From Nitrospira sp. (GTDB lineage: Bacteria; Nitrospirota; Nitrospiria; Nitrospirales; Nitrospiraceae), in assembly GCA_018242725.1 (NCBI GenBank), contig JAFEBI010000004.1, positions 124,001 to 188,000 of the forward strand: a stretch of DNA of 64,000 nucleotides. The letters are read 5' to 3'. Positions 9,407 to 19,970 of the stretch are shown piece after piece (positions within the stretch are counted from its first letter, which is position 1; each line of letters opens with the position of its first letter). Position numbers and translations under genes: made by a program. The notes below the pieces were generated by a model. It did not search any database, was not told where the DNA came from, and saw nothing but the letters and a program-made list of their open reading frames with translations.

Positions 9407-9703
9407 TCAATTCATCCGTACTGCTATGTCCTTTACTGATTGGACAACCGCAATCTGCATAAACCAAATGGCTGCAATGACGATCAACGGGGAAAAGTCT
9501 ATGCCCATCCCCAATCCAATCCGCCGCCGAATCGGAGCCAGTATCGGTTCCGTTGCGCGAGTAAGAAATTGGACGATTGGATTCCACGGATCCGGATTGA
9601 CCCAGGAAATCAGCGCCCGTGCAATAATAATCCAGCTATAGAACGACAAAGCATAGTCTAGCACCGTTGCCAGCCCTAACAAGGTATTTCCAACCACAAA
9701 CAT
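9407..9703 (-). CDS. YggT-family small membrane protein
   Basis: 98 residues with two hydrophobic segments (about 2-28 and 70-90) around the conserved cytoplasmic part PIVQFLTRATEPILAPIRR, typical of one YggT unit. The family has been tied to osmotic stress and, by gene neighbourhood, to division. The start overlaps the proC stop as TAATG, so translation is coupled. The proC-yggT-divIVA order is widely conserved. Confidence 0.92.
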   Translation of the reverse strand: MFVVGNTLLGLATVLDYALSFYSWIIIARALISWVNPDPWNPIVQFLTRATEPILAPIRRRIGLGMGIDFSPLIVIAAIWFMQIAVVQSVKDIAVRMN

Positions 9704-10521
9704 TAGTTTCCAAGCTCCTGAGATCGTTTTGTTGCAGCCTCAACTGCGTCCATCAATACAGCTCGCAGACCGCCCTGTTCCAACCGATGCAATCCCGCGA
9801 TCGTCGTTCCCCCTGGAGACGCGACTTGATCCTTAAGACGCGCAGGATGCTGGCCGGACTCTAGTACCATCCTAGCCGCGCCCAACACCGTCTGCGCAGC
9901 CAACACACTCGCCGTCTCTCGAGGCAACCCCATCTTTACTCCACCATCCGCCATGGCCTCGATAGCCAGAAAAATGTACGCGGGGCCGCTTCCGCTCAAA
10001 CCAGTCACCGCATCCATAAGGCGCTCCTCAAGCAGAACAACCTTGCCGACCGATTCAAATATCTGCTGCACGCGGGCGACCGCCTCTGATCCGACTCCTG
10101 AACCGACCGCTAATGCCGTCATCCCCGCACCGACCATCGCCGGCGTATTCGGCATGGCACGGATGATTGATGCTTGAGGGCCAAGAAGTTCCTGAATTCG
10201 ATCGATTGGAACTCCAGCAGCCACCGACACAACAAGCCGATTACTCACACCCTTTCCCAGCCCCCTGAGCACGTCGGCAATGACCTGCGGCTTCACAGCG
10301 AGCATGACGACATCACTTGCACGTACCACCTCATCATGCGTGAGACCCACGTGAACCCCATAATGTCTCTTCAGGTGATCCTGCCTCGTAGCATCTGGAT
10401 CAGCCACACGGATCTTTCCCGGCTCAAACAACCTGGCAGTGAGCACGCCACTGATCAACGCTTCTGCCATGCGCCCACCACCGATAAACCCAATGGTGTG
10501 CATAACGACGGTACTAGACAT
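9703..10521 (-). CDS. proC: Pyrroline-5-carboxylate reductase
   Basis: Last step of proline synthesis, NAD(P)H-dependent, cytosolic. 272 residues from the ATG at 10521. The dinucleotide loop is IGFIGGGRMAEALI; PNTPAMVGAGM and the dimer-domain signature SGSGPAYIFLAIEAMADGG are present. A 12-residue upstream extension is possible, but the chosen start overlaps the yggS stop by 8 bases, matching the tight packing of the cluster. Confidence 0.95.
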   Translation of the reverse strand: MSSTVVMHTIGFIGGGRMAEALISGVLTARLFEPGKIRVADPDATRQDHLKRHYGVHVGLTHDEVVRASDVVMLAVKPQVIADVLRGLGKGVSNRLVVSVAAGVPIDRIQELLGPQASIIRAMPNTPAMVGAGMTALAVGSGVGSEAVARVQQIFESVGKVVLLEERLMDAVTGLSGSGPAYIFLAIEAMADGGVKMGLPRETASVLAAQTVLGAARMVLESGQHPARLKDQVASPGGTTIAGLHRLEQGGLRAVLMDAVEAATKRSQELGN

Positions 10522-11224
10522 GTCGTGCTCCAAAAATGGCGCTGCCGACACGAACAAGCGTTGCCCCCTCTTCTATAGCAACTTCGTAGTCATTCGACAT
10601 GCCCATGGACAGCTCGTCCATCTTCACTGATGGGAGATGTTGAGCATCGATCGTCTTCGCCAACTCAGCGAGCTTTCTAAAATAGGGCCTGGCTGAACCA
10701 GGATCACGAGTTGGAGGTGGAATCGCCATCAACCCTTTGATACGGATATGGGAGAGATGCGCTATTTCTGACACGGCCTGTCGTACGTGATCTGGATAAA
10801 ACCCTGCTTTTGTGGGCTCGTTACCGATATTGACCTCCAGCAGCACATCTTGCCGATGACCGGCATCTCCCGCGCGTCGGTCGATTTCTTGCGCCAGCTC
10901 CAAGCTGTCGACCGAATGAATCAGATCGAACACACCGATCACGGATCGCGCCTTCCTCCGTTGTAATTGCCCGATAAAATGCCACTGAACGGAGCTATGG
11001 TTGAAGGCAGGAACTTTGGTAAGCGCCTCTTGGACTCGATTTTCTCCCAAGAGGAACAAGCCCGCCTGCACCCCTTCTGCGATCTGCTGAACGGCGACCG
11101 TCTTTGTCGCAGCCACAAGACGCACCGCGCCGGCTGGACGTCCAGCCTTTTCTGCAGCCGATCGAATCTTTGCTAACACCGACTGCACTCTGGCTTCGAT
11201 GGTGTCTTGAACGAACGATTCCAT
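10514..11224 (-). CDS. yggS: Pyridoxal phosphate homeostasis protein, YggS/PLPBP family
   Basis: 236-residue single-domain TIM-barrel protein that binds PLP without known enzyme activity and buffers vitamin B6. The PLP lysine is in LVAATKTV, and the C-terminal phosphate-binding part is MGMSNDYEVAIEEGATLVRV followed by GSAIFG. It sits between pgeF and proC, its classical neighbours. Confidence 0.94.
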   Translation of the reverse strand: MESFVQDTIEARVQSVLAKIRSAAEKAGRPAGAVRLVAATKTVAVQQIAEGVQAGLFLLGENRVQEALTKVPAFNHSSVQWHFIGQLQRRKARSVIGVFDLIHSVDSLELAQEIDRRAGDAGHRQDVLLEVNIGNEPTKAGFYPDHVRQAVSEIAHLSHIRIKGLMAIPPPTRDPGSARPYFRKLAELAKTIDAQHLPSVKMDELSMGMSNDYEVAIEEGATLVRVGSAIFGARHV

Positions 11225-11307
11225 ATCTCACTCACGAATCACAGCGCACCCCTGCGGCACGCCGGCCATATTGTATCGGATTAGACTCAGAATTGGCAGA
11301 GACTGGT

Positions 11308-12063
11308 TTATCGTGGCTTGAGTGGCAAACCAATGGCACTAATCATGGTCCCGTTGACTTTTCCTTCTCGCCGAAAGGAAAAAAACAGATCCTCATGACA
11401 AATCGTACAAAGGTTCACGGTCGTGATGGCCTGTGGAGTGGCTCCATAGGCTAATGCCTGCTCTTTAATCAGACCCTTCAAATCCAGTCTGGCCTTCCCC
11501 TCTCCCTGAAATCGAACGACCTTCTCCCAACTAGGAACCCCCCGGCGAAGACGCTCAAGGACTGGGGCATCGACTTCGTAACAGCACGCACCAGCTGATG
11601 GACCAATACTCAGCCGTACCTGTTTAGGATTTGAGCCAAAACGTGCCTCAAATAGCGCCAGTGTCTTTGGGACGATCGCCTCTACGGCTCCTCGCCATCC
11701 GGCATGGATTGCCGCCACAACTCCACGGATGGGATCATGTATGAGAATCGGGACACAATCGGCCGTCCTCACTGCCACCATAACTCCTGGCTGATCGGTC
11801 ACCAAAGCATCCCAGCCTCCCACAAAACGGTCGGCGGCTGACAGCGCACGATCCACCACCAGAGCCTCGGTTCCATGCACTTGTTTGACGGACAGCGTCC
11901 ATGCTGAGGGCGCAGCCCCTTGGACGCCCTGCAAGGGTATGCCAACTTCCAGGTCGTGCTCCATGGTGTGCTGCCTGGTTCCAAAAAAGTGGTGCGCCTG
12001 ATTCTTCGTATCTATAAATGCCGGGACCGTTATCACGAATGCGCTTACCATCTCAATGCTCAC
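11308..12063 (-). CDS. pgeF: PgeF/YfiH-family multicopper-oxidase-fold protein
   Basis: 251 residues of the DUF152/YfiH family, described as purine nucleoside phosphorylase-like enzymes and, in E. coli, as a peptidoglycan editing factor. Metal-site motifs are visible: TADCVPILI and AAIHAGWRGAVEAI, plus the His in VKQVHGTEALVV. It lies directly downstream of ftsZ (28-base gap), a location typical of the family and consistent with a role linked to wall synthesis. Confidence 0.9.
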   Translation of the reverse strand: MSIEMVSAFVITVPAFIDTKNQAHHFFGTRQHTMEHDLEVGIPLQGVQGAAPSAWTLSVKQVHGTEALVVDRALSAADRFVGGWDALVTDQPGVMVAVRTADCVPILIHDPIRGVVAAIHAGWRGAVEAIVPKTLALFEARFGSNPKQVRLSIGPSAGACCYEVDAPVLERLRRGVPSWEKVVRFQGEGKARLDLKGLIKEQALAYGATPQAITTVNLCTICHEDLFFSFRREGKVNGTMISAIGLPLKPR

Positions 12064-12091
12064 CAGATCTCACATACTGAGCGATCCAAGA

Positions 12092-13288
12092 CTAGTCGAC
12101 CTGCTTACGAAGAAATGTCGGGACATCCCATTCGTCTTCAGCCGTCATTGCCGCGCGATCCGTCGGGTCACGCATCTCCGTCATACGCCGTAAAAATGTT
12201 GGCCGGTCGAGATCTTTTACTGGTCGATCCACGGCAAGGGAGGCCACCATGCCTGCCAGAAGCGGCTGGATTGGTTTGGCGGGCCGATTCGCTCCTCGAT
12301 CACCTGCTATGGGAGCCGCAGGCTGATCTTCCTCTCGCTCAAACCCAGTGGCAATCACCGTAATAATGAGATCTTCTCCCATCTCGGGATTGATCACCTG
12401 CCCGACGATGATATTGGCTTCCGAGTCGGCCGTCTGTTGGATAATACTGGCAGCCTCTTCCACTTCGTGCAGCGATAAACTACCCCCCCCCGTTATATTA
12501 AGGAGAACTCCTCGGGCTCCTTCCACACTACCTTCCTCAAGAAGTGGGCTGCACATCGCCTTCTGAGCCGCCTCAATCGCTCGATTCGGACCGCGTGACA
12601 CGCCCATTCCCATGACGGCACGGCCGGTATGTGACATCACCGTACGCACGTCGGCAAAATCGACGTTGACATGGCCTGTCGTCGTAATCACGTCGGCAAT
12701 CCCTTGAATGGCTTGCCGCAGGACGTCATCCGCCACCTTGAAGGCCTCTAACAGCGGGGTTGATTTATCGACGATTCCCAAGAGCCGTTGATTGGGGATC
12801 ACCAGCAAGGTATCCACATGCCGACGCATGTCGCGGATTCCCTCCTCGGCATGTTTATTTCTCCGTTGGCCTTCATACTGAAACGGCTTCGTCACGACGC
12901 CCACCGTCAAAATTCCCATTTCTCGCGCAATGCTGGCGACAATGGGAGCGGCTCCGGTCCCGGTTCCTCCCCCCATGCCGGCCGTGACGAACACCATATC
13001 CGCTCCCTCCAGGCATTCACGGATATGCTCCTTGCTTTCAAGCGCGGCGTCCCGTCCGATTTCCGGTTTTGCGCCAGCGCCTAACCCCCGCGTCCGCTCC
13101 GGCCCAAGCTGGATTTTGTATGGGGCCAGAGAGCGATCCAACGCCTGCAGATCGGTGTTGCTGGCGATAAAATCGACACGCGCGAGGCCTGAGGTGATCA
13201 TCGTATTGATGGCATTGCATCCCGCTCCGCCTATTCCGATCACCTTAATCCGGACAGGTGACAACATATCTTCCTGAAATGAAAACAT
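12092..13288 (-). CDS. ftsZ: Cell division protein FtsZ
   Basis: Tubulin-like GTPase that forms the Z ring. 398 residues. The GTP-binding tubulin signature is [13 protein letters not shown], the N-terminus has [18 protein letters not shown], and the variable linker ends in the conserved tail [11 protein letters not shown], which binds FtsA. The start at 13288 is set by AGGAGGTG with correct spacing; an upstream frame extension has none. Codons near 12483-12491 form an unbroken run of nine G on the coding strand. Confidence 0.98.
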   Translation of the reverse strand: MFSFQEDMLSPVRIKVIGIGGAGCNAINTMITSGLARVDFIASNTDLQALDRSLAPYKIQLGPERTRGLGAGAKPEIGRDAALESKEHIRECLEGADMVFVTAGMGGGTGTGAAPIVASIAREMGILTVGVVTKPFQYEGQRRNKHAEEGIRDMRRHVDTLLVIPNQRLLGIVDKSTPLLEAFKVADDVLRQAIQGIADVITTTGHVNVDFADVRTVMSHTGRAVMGMGVSRGPNRAIEAAQKAMCSPLLEEGSVEGARGVLLNITGGGSLSLHEVEEAASIIQQTADSEANIIVGQVINPEMGEDLIITVIATGFEREEDQPAAPIAGDRGANRPAKPIQPLLAGMVASLAVDRPVKDLDRPTFLRRMTEMRDPTDRAAMTAEDEWDVPTFLRKQVD

Positions 13289-13351
13289 TGAAGCACCTCC
13301 TCGCATCACCCGCGCACCGAGCGCCTTCCGCTCGCAAGGGTTTTATTAAGG

Positions 13352-14587
13352 TTAAAAAACCTCCAACACCCGTTTCGTCCAGCTGAACATTTTTTTTGCC
13401 CAGGTCCCACCATTTCGAAGCCCCGCTGTCTCCAATTCATCGACATGGCGCCGGCCATGCAGTAGGAGACCAACCCCTGTCGAATGACTGGGATGGCCGA
13501 CGATATCTCGAAGCCCACCCACCCCTAATGGTACGCCTCGACGGGCCGGCAGGTTCAAAACTCTCTCGGCGGCATCCGGCATCCCTTCCAGCAACGAGGT
13601 GCCTCCGGTGATCACGACACCGGCCCCCAACATGCCTTCATATCCGGCACGCGTCATTTCCCTCCGAACAAGCTCGAACATCTCGTCAACACGGGGCTCC
13701 AAGATCTCCGCAATATCTCGCCTGGAAAACGTGCGTGGTGGCCGGTCTCCCACCGAAGATACCTGGACGACCTGATGACCGCTCACCAACTCGGTCCTCG
13801 CGATGCCATGTTGGGTTTTGATCCTTTCAGCCTCGGTTTGCGAGGTCATGAGCCCAATGGCCAGGTCCTTTGTTAAATTCTGGCCACCGATCGGGAGAAC
13901 CGCCGAATGACGGATACTCCCATCCAAAAAAATGGCGAGGTCGGTGGTCCCGCCCCCCAAATCTACCATCATCACACCGAGTTCGCGTTCTTCCTGGCTG
14001 AGCACGGCCTCACTGGATGCCAGCGGCTGAAGGATGATATCGACCACGTCAAGCCCTGCTCGATTCACGCTCTTCACGATATTTTGCGCGGACGTCACCG
14101 CTCCGGTAATGACATGCACGTTGACTTCCAACCGATTCCCGGACAGGCCTAACGGCTCCCGCACCCCTTCCTGACCATCCACCATGAATTCCCGAGGTAA
14201 CACGTGGAGGATCCTCCGCTCCTGCGGGATCACCGCGAGCGTACGGGCGCTTTCAATGGCTCGGTGGATATCTTCTCGAGTCACCTCCGCTCGTTTCAGC
14301 GCCACGACGCCTTTGCAGTTTTCGGCCGAGATGTGGCTGCCGGCGATGCCGGTGTACACGGAGTTGATCTGAACCGCCGCCATCAGCTCTGCTTCTTCAA
14401 CGGCCTTCTTGATGGACTCAACGGTGCTTTCAATGTCGACCACGACTCCTTTGCGCAAGCCACGTGAGGGGCTCATGCCGACGCCGATAATGTTGAGACC
14501 GCCCGCATCGGTCATTTCCGCAACGATCGCGCAGATCTTCGTCGTCCCGATGTCGAGTCCGACTAGAATTTGATCTCGCTTCGGCAC
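13352..14587 (-). CDS. ftsA: Cell division protein FtsA
   Basis: Actin-like ATPase that tethers FtsZ to the membrane. About 411 residues. Phosphate-1 motif LVGLDIGTTKICAIV, 1C subdomain after about residue 85, MVDLGGGTTDLAIF (phosphate 2), and a C-terminal amphipathic stretch KKMFSWTKRVLEVF that fits the membrane-targeting helix. Two GTG starts are possible: 14596 overlaps the ftsQ stop, but 14587 lies 8 bases after GGAGGG and is preferred. Confidence 0.96.
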   Translation of the reverse strand: MPKRDQILVGLDIGTTKICAIVAEMTDAGGLNIIGVGMSPSRGLRKGVVVDIESTVESIKKAVEEAELMAAVQINSVYTGIAGSHISAENCKGVVALKRAEVTREDIHRAIESARTLAVIPQERRILHVLPREFMVDGQEGVREPLGLSGNRLEVNVHVITGAVTSAQNIVKSVNRAGLDVVDIILQPLASSEAVLSQEERELGVMMVDLGGGTTDLAIFLDGSIRHSAVLPIGGQNLTKDLAIGLMTSQTEAERIKTQHGIARTELVSGHQVVQVSSVGDRPPRTFSRRDIAEILEPRVDEMFELVRREMTRAGYEGMLGAGVVITGGTSLLEGMPDAAERVLNLPARRGVPLGVGGLRDIVGHPSHSTGVGLLLHGRRHVDELETAGLRNGGTWAKKMFSWTKRVLEVF

Positions 14588-14592
14588 CGCAA

Positions 14593-15453
14593 TCACCCTC
14601 CGCTTTCCCGTACGATGATTCGATTATCGTACCGGAGATCTACTTCACTGACCGCCCGCCCCGCCCCGTCAAAATTTAGTGATTTCAACGTTGGTTTGAC
14701 GCGTTGGAACCGCTCCCACTGCTCCTCAACCGATTCCTCTCCAAATCGAAATCGAACGCCCTGTATGAGCGCCACAAGATTTGCTTGGTTTTCAGCCTGT
14801 ACCCGCAACCTCCCATCGAAGGTGTGCCCAATGACTCTTGCGAGTTCGATGCCAGACATGATTGAGCGCCGCACCACGTCGGTCCCCTTCAGCAAGCCAT
14901 CAAGATCAACTCCTGTTACGAGTGGAAACGCATCATCATCAGCCTGCCCCAGCTTGGTTAGGACATGCCCTTCTTCATCACTCAGAAAGTTCTGCGATGC
15001 CGACCGGACGATCGCGGCAGGCTTTCGTTCGATCACCAAGATCTTCAACTCATGAAACGGGACTCGCGAGACTTGAGCCTCTTTGATCCAGGGATGAACC
15101 TCGATCCGCTCTTCGACGGTGGCGGTCGCGACCTGATAGAGGGGCATCCCGCGCCTGACCTGAGCCAGCTCGATCACCTTCTGCTTATCAAGATGATGCA
15201 CGCCTTCAACGGTGATCGTGTGGATCTCAAGCAATTCACGAGCTATGCGGCTGGAGTACGTCACGGCCATTGTGATCAGCCACCCAAGAATCGCCAGACC
15301 GGCCACAACCGCACCGAGACGCACCGCGACCCTTCGCTTAGCCGCTGGCATCCGCCCAACTTGGATCACCGCCCTTTCCCCTGATGAATCCTTCCAACGA
15401 TTCAGGCGCGGGACTGCAGGCGCGGCTCGACGTGTTCTAAAAGAGACTCTCAT
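14593..15453 (-). CDS. ftsQ: Cell division protein FtsQ
   Basis: Bitopic divisome protein of 286 residues: a basic cytoplasmic N-terminus, one membrane helix (about 47-67, VRLGAVVAGLAILGWLITMA), then a POTRA domain (IHTITVEGVHHLDKQKVIEL) and the FtsQ beta domain. The ATG at 15453 overlaps the ddl stop as ATGA, favouring this start over one 33 bases upstream. Order ddl-ftsQ-ftsA-ftsZ is the classical one. Confidence 0.93.
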   Translation of the reverse strand: MRVSFRTRRAAPAVPRLNRWKDSSGERAVIQVGRMPAAKRRVAVRLGAVVAGLAILGWLITMAVTYSSRIARELLEIHTITVEGVHHLDKQKVIELAQVRRGMPLYQVATATVEERIEVHPWIKEAQVSRVPFHELKILVIERKPAAIVRSASQNFLSDEEGHVLTKLGQADDDAFPLVTGVDLDGLLKGTDVVRRSIMSGIELARVIGHTFDGRLRVQAENQANLVALIQGVRFRFGEESVEEQWERFQRVKPTLKSLNFDGAGRAVSEVDLRYDNRIIVRESGG

Positions 15454-16436
15454 GACACAGACTCCGGCTCGGCACGCTGAGCCCATTGAGCGGCACGATC
15501 CAGTGCCGACCGTAAGATCCGCTCGACCAAGTCGTCGTACCCGATGCCGGCCTGTGCGGCAGCCATCGGCAGGAGACTCGTCGCGGTCATGCCAGGAACT
15601 GTATTGATTTCCAATACATAAGGCTGGCCTCGCGGCGTGATGCGAAAGTCCACGCGCGCAGCCCCCTCGCAGCCGAGGACTTGGTAACTGCGGTGGGCCA
15701 ACTCCCCTATTTTCTGCAGCACTTTGGCCGGAAGAGGAGCAGGGCAGAGATATTGGGTCTTACCTTTTTGGTATTTGGCCGAAAAATCATAAAATCCTTC
15801 GGGGGCCACAATTTCTATGGCCGGAAGTATGCTTGCCTTGCCCATGGCTGTCCCAAGGATCGACACGGTCGCTTCGTGTCCAGAAATGTAGCCCTCCACC
15901 ATCGCTTCAGAGTCATAGCGAAGAGCCAGAGCAAGTGCCTCCTTCCACTGAGCGGCGCGACGCACAACCGTGACACCGATCGTGGAGCCTTGCGACACCG
16001 GCTTGACGACAATAGGTAACTGAAGCTTGGCCTCCTTCAGAGCCTTCGCCAGCGAAGGCCTCTCTCCATCACGGATAACCGTTCCAGAAGGAACCGGGAT
16101 CCCATGTGCGGCCAACAATGTTTTCGTCATCACTTTGTGCATACCCACGGCACTAGCCCGAACGCCTGACCCTGTGTATGGAATCCCGATGGTCTCAAGA
16201 AACCCCTGGACTAAGCCGTCTTCACCCCCCAGCCCATGAAGCGAGAGAAAGGCGATGGCAACGTCCTGTTCCTTTAAGTCTTGATGCAGTCGATCACCGA
16301 CATCGATGGTCACCACATCATATCCTCGGCGGAAGAGTGCCTGATAAACCGCTTGGCCGGTCTTCAGAGAAATCTCCCGTTCGGAAGATCGACCTCCCAT
16401 CAGGACCGCAATGCGCTTATCCGTCATTCTGCCCAT
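15450..16436 (-). CDS. ddl: D-alanine--D-alanine ligase
   Basis: ATP-grasp ligase that makes D-Ala-D-Ala for the peptidoglycan pentapeptide. 328 residues with VLMGGRSSEREISLKTG at the N-terminus, the ATP-grasp lid, and EINTVPGMTATSLLP at the C-terminus. A second ATG at 16427 (MTDKRIAV) is an equally plausible start. Stop overlaps ftsQ start. Confidence 0.96.
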   Translation of the reverse strand: MGRMTDKRIAVLMGGRSSEREISLKTGQAVYQALFRRGYDVVTIDVGDRLHQDLKEQDVAIAFLSLHGLGGEDGLVQGFLETIGIPYTGSGVRASAVGMHKVMTKTLLAAHGIPVPSGTVIRDGERPSLAKALKEAKLQLPIVVKPVSQGSTIGVTVVRRAAQWKEALALALRYDSEAMVEGYISGHEATVSILGTAMGKASILPAIEIVAPEGFYDFSAKYQKGKTQYLCPAPLPAKVLQKIGELAHRSYQVLGCEGAARVDFRITPRGQPYVLEINTVPGMTATSLLPMAAAQAGIGYDDLVERILRSALDRAAQWAQRAEPESVS

Positions 16437-16456
16437 AGATACCAGGAGTCCGTACG

Positions 16457-17401
16457 TTACGCTTGCCCCACCAATTTCAGCTCCAGCTCCAACTTGAGTC
16501 CGGTCTTCCGAGCAACCTGAGCACGAACCTTTTTGATAAGAGCGAGCACATCGGTGGCACTCGCTCGCCCCTGGTTCACAATAAAATTGGCATGCTTTGT
16601 GGAGACACAGGCATCGCCGACTGAGACACCCTTGAGCCCTGCCGCCTCAACAACCCGTCCTGCTGAGTCATTGGCGGGATTTTTGAATACACACCCAGCG
16701 CTCGGGAGCGTCAGGGGCTGCGTCTCTCGCCGGTAGCGCAAATAATCCTTCACGACCTTCTCAATCTCGGCCCGTACTCCCTGCCTCAGTTGGAGCCAGA
16801 CACCGACCACGATTCCCACAGGCAATGCTGCCTGCCGATACCCGAATGAGATCGATTCCGCCGGGCAGTCCAGAACCTCACCGTTTGCGAGCACCATTCG
16901 AACGGCTTTGACGGAATCCTTCATCTCGCCCAGTCTCGTTCCAGCATTCATCACGACGCACCCCGCCACCGTCCCAGGAATCCCAGCAGCCCATTCCAAT
17001 CCCGTCAACGAGCGGCGGATGGCATGGCTAATCAATGTCGGCATACCGACACCGCCCTCGGCATAGAGCACAGCCCCGGATTCCTCCTTGATCGCACGAA
17101 GCTTTGCCAAACTGACCACCACCCCCCGAATACCCTTGTCCCGAACCAGGAGATTGGTCCCCCCCAGCACAAAGATTGGAAGCTTCTGTCCATGCGTCTG
17201 GTTGACCAACCGAGTGACATCTTCCACATCCGCCGGTTCCACGAGCACATCAGCCGGACCACCGATCCGAAAGGACGTGTACTCACTCAACGGCGCGTTG
17301 AAGCGAACCATTCCCCGAATACCGGCCACGGCGGACTGGACCTTTCGCTGTAGCCTTGTGTGTCGCGCCGCCGTCCCATGCCTGTGAGCTATACGTTTCA
17401 T
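16457..17401 (-). CDS. murB: UDP-N-acetylmuramate dehydrogenase
   Basis: FAD-dependent reductase making UDP-MurNAc. 314 residues. FAD-domain motifs SFRIGGPADVLVEP, FVLGGTNLLVRDKG, and GIPGTVAGCVVMNAGT. The residue in the position of the usual catalytic Ser is Cys (PSAGCVFKNP); Cys in this place occurs in some other MurB proteins, so activity is expected. Starts 6 bases after murC. Confidence 0.95.
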   Translation of the reverse strand: MKRIAHRHGTAARHTRLQRKVQSAVAGIRGMVRFNAPLSEYTSFRIGGPADVLVEPADVEDVTRLVNQTHGQKLPIFVLGGTNLLVRDKGIRGVVVSLAKLRAIKEESGAVLYAEGGVGMPTLISHAIRRSLTGLEWAAGIPGTVAGCVVMNAGTRLGEMKDSVKAVRMVLANGEVLDCPAESISFGYRQAALPVGIVVGVWLQLRQGVRAEIEKVVKDYLRYRRETQPLTLPSAGCVFKNPANDSAGRVVEAAGLKGVSVGDACVSTKHANFIVNQGRASATDVLALIKKVRAQVARKTGLKLELELKLVGQA

Positions 17402-17407
17402 GAATCA

Positions 17408-18883
17408 TCACGTCGACTCGAGCCGTGCAAGAATTCCAGTACCAGCTTTCCAAATGTCCCCCGCGCCCAAGGTCAATACAAGATCCCCAGCACGAAGATG
17501 TGGCAAGACCTGGTCCGGAAGGGTCTCCTTCCGTTCGATATAGGTCACTGCGGGATGGCCTGCCGCCCTCACCGTCTCTGCAAGCGCAGCCCCGGTCACC
17601 CCCGGAAGAGGTTGTTCTCCAGCCGCATAAATGTCCGTCATAAACAGGACATCGGCATGATCAAACGCGTGGGCGAACTCTCCGAGACAATCCCGCGTCC
17701 GGCTATATCGATGAGGTTGAAAGAGGGCAACCAATCGACGATCCCAGCCCTGTTTAGCCGCAGCGAGCGTCGCTCTGACCTCCGTAGGATGGTGTCCATA
17801 ATCATCGACCACCATGATCCCCCCCGCTTCGCCCCGCAAATGGAATCGGCGTTCAACACCGGTAAACGCCGCCAATCCTTTACGAATCAAATCTACCGGG
17901 ACATCCAGCTCCATCCCGATCGCAATGGCAACGAGTGCGTTCGAAACATTGTGAATCCCCGGCACCGTCAACCGGAACGGACCTAGGTTCTTCCCACGAA
18001 AATGTGCGCGGAAGTCGGCGCCCCACTGTTTGAGCACGATGTCCGTCGCCAGAAAATCCGGCGTCACTCCGTCACGTTCATGGAGTCCATAGGTGTAGTA
18101 GCGCTTGACGACGCGGGGAAAGAGCGACGCGAGGCGGTCGTCGTCTGCACATAACACCGCGACACCATAGAAGGGAATCTTATTGATAAACTCGAGAAAA
18201 CTTTCGTTGATTCGCTCCATCGACCCATAATGATCCAGGTGCTCACGGTCCAAATTCGTCACGGCGACGATGGTAGGGGGAAGGCGCAGAAAAGACCCGT
18301 CACTTTCATCTGCCTCGGCCACAAGAAGGTCGCCTCTGCCGAGCCGTGCATGGCTTCCCAATGCGTTCACTTTGCCGCCGATGACCATCGTTGGATCGAG
18401 ATCGCCCTGTGCAAGCACAGTGGCCACCATTGACGTCGTGGTGGTCTTACCATGGGCTCCGGCAATGGCGACTCCGAACTTTAATCGCATGAGCTCTGCC
18501 AGCATTTCTGCCCGCGGAATCACGGGAATTTGCATCGCTTTCGCTTTCACCACCTCAGGATTACTTCCGGCCACAGCCGACGAAATGACCACGACCTGCG
18601 CCGCGCCTACATTTGACTCATGATGGCCGATGAAGATTCTCCCGCCTAGCTCTTCCAGGCGCTTGGTGGTCTCCGAGGCGTGCAGATCTGACCCCGTCAC
18701 GGTATACCCCATTGTGAGCAGCACTTCGGCGATGCCGCTCATACCGGCACCGCCGATCCCAACAAGATGAATTTGTTCGACCTTGCGAAACATTCCCATA
18801 CGACTTACCCGTTGCCGTCCAGTAGCAGCTCGTACGCCAAGCGTTCTACCCTCCGACCTTTCTAAAAGATTGGTTGATGTCAT
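17408..18883 (-). CDS. murC: UDP-N-acetylmuramate--L-alanine ligase
   Basis: Adds L-Ala to UDP-MurNAc. 491 residues: N-terminal Rossmann domain with [22 protein letters not shown] loop [15 protein letters not shown], and C-terminal ligase domain with [10 protein letters not shown]. The ATG at 18883 has GGGAG 6 bases upstream and overlaps murG by 38 bases; this gives a 30-residue N-terminal extension before the core, so a downstream start near MFRKVEQ is also possible. Confidence 0.95.
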   Translation of the reverse strand: MTSTNLLERSEGRTLGVRAATGRQRVSRMGMFRKVEQIHLVGIGGAGMSGIAEVLLTMGYTVTGSDLHASETTKRLEELGGRIFIGHHESNVGAAQVVVISSAVAGSNPEVVKAKAMQIPVIPRAEMLAELMRLKFGVAIAGAHGKTTTTSMVATVLAQGDLDPTMVIGGKVNALGSHARLGRGDLLVAEADESDGSFLRLPPTIVAVTNLDREHLDHYGSMERINESFLEFINKIPFYGVAVLCADDDRLASLFPRVVKRYYTYGLHERDGVTPDFLATDIVLKQWGADFRAHFRGKNLGPFRLTVPGIHNVSNALVAIAIGMELDVPVDLIRKGLAAFTGVERRFHLRGEAGGIMVVDDYGHHPTEVRATLAAAKQGWDRRLVALFQPHRYSRTRDCLGEFAHAFDHADVLFMTDIYAAGEQPLPGVTGAALAETVRAAGHPAVTYIERKETLPDQVLPHLRAGDLVLTLGAGDIWKAGTGILARLEST

Positions 18884-19970
18884 GATTCACTCCCATCATC
18901 GCGTAACACTCGCTGACGATACGCTCACCGGCGTCAATTCGTCGCATCCCCAAACTCCCGCGATGCATGCGGTCCCACCGCTGGGAGTCCGATGCGATCG
19001 CATCCACCATCTCGCTCAATCTCGCCCCTGTCAGGTCTGATTGCGGCAGCACCACGGCTCCACCGGCCGCTTCCATGGCTCGAGCGTTCTTCATCTGATG
19101 ATCATAAATGGCCGTGGGTAACGGAATCAGAATTGCGGGTTTTCCGCAAGCCGTCAGCTCAGCGATCGTCATAGCCCCAGCACGAGCCACCACGACATCC
19201 GCACTCCGTAACACGGTCGGCATGTCATACAGAAACGGGACAACGGTAGCCGAGATCCCCAGCGCCTTGTACCCTTCCCTGACCCGATCATAATCTCCCT
19301 CACCTGTTTGGTGTGTGATCGCCAGTGTGGGCAAGCGCACCATGAGTGCGGGCAATCCTTCGAGCACCGCACTATTGATCGCCTTGGCTCCCTGACTGCC
19401 CCCGAAGACCAGCAGGTGTCGTCCATTCCGCTTATTCGTCCCCTGGCTCTCGGGTTCATACCTCAGGAACTCCTGCCTGATGGGTGTTCCAACAACTTGT
19501 ACGCTTTGTCGATCAAAGAACGTCGCCGCCGATTCAAACGCCAAAAAGATCCGTTGGGCAAGTGGACCCACCACTTGGTTGGCCAAACCGGGATAGGCAT
19601 TCGGCTCTAATATCACTCGGGGGATCTTCCTCAATGCTGCCGCCACCAGCACCGTTGGGCTTGTGTACCCACCGACGCCAATCACGAGATCAGCTCTCCA
19701 CCGTCTCAGAACTTGCCATGATTGCCAAATTCCGACTGGAAGCGACAGCACAGCCTGAAGAACATCGAGTAATCCTTTCCCCATCACCGGCTTGGCCGTG
19801 ATCATGACCAGCTCGAATCCTTCATGTGCGAGCACGCGAGACTCAACACCTCGGCTCGTACCCACAAAGAGAATCTTCGTTGAAGAATCGTGCCGCAGAA
19901 ATTCTCGTGCCAGGGCAATGGCCGGATAGAGATGGCCCCCTGTGCCTCCTGCGGCAATGACGATCGTCAT
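18846..19970 (-). CDS. murG: UDP-GlcNAc:lipid I N-acetylglucosaminyltransferase
   Basis: Makes lipid II from lipid I on the inner face of the membrane (GT28, GT-B fold). 374 residues. Donor and acceptor loops: [20 protein letters not shown] at the N-terminus, [18 protein letters not shown], and [13 protein letters not shown] near the C-terminus. The frame is open far upstream (to 21287), but that part is antisense-like shadow of ftsW; the start at 19970 overlaps the ftsW stop as ATGA and matches the family. Confidence 0.96.
   Translation of the reverse strand: MTIVIAAGGTGGHLYPAIALAREFLRHDSSTKILFVGTSRGVESRVLAHEGFELVMITAKPVMGKGLLDVLQAVLSLPVGIWQSWQVLRRWRADLVIGVGGYTSPTVLVAAALRKIPRVILEPNAYPGLANQVVGPLAQRIFLAFESAATFFDRQSVQVVGTPIRQEFLRYEPESQGTNKRNGRHLLVFGGSQGAKAINSAVLEGLPALMVRLPTLAITHQTGEGDYDRVREGYKALGISATVVPFLYDMPTVLRSADVVVARAGAMTIAELTACGKPAILIPLPTAIYDHQMKNARAMEAAGGAVVLPQSDLTGARLSEMVDAIASDSQRWDRMHRGSLGMRRIDAGERIVSECYAMMGVNHDINQSFRKVGG

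Noticed and set aside
9387-9587. N-terminal extension of DivIVA
   Set aside because: It overlaps yggT, reads like an out-of-frame translation, and the ribosome binding site supports the ATG at 9386.
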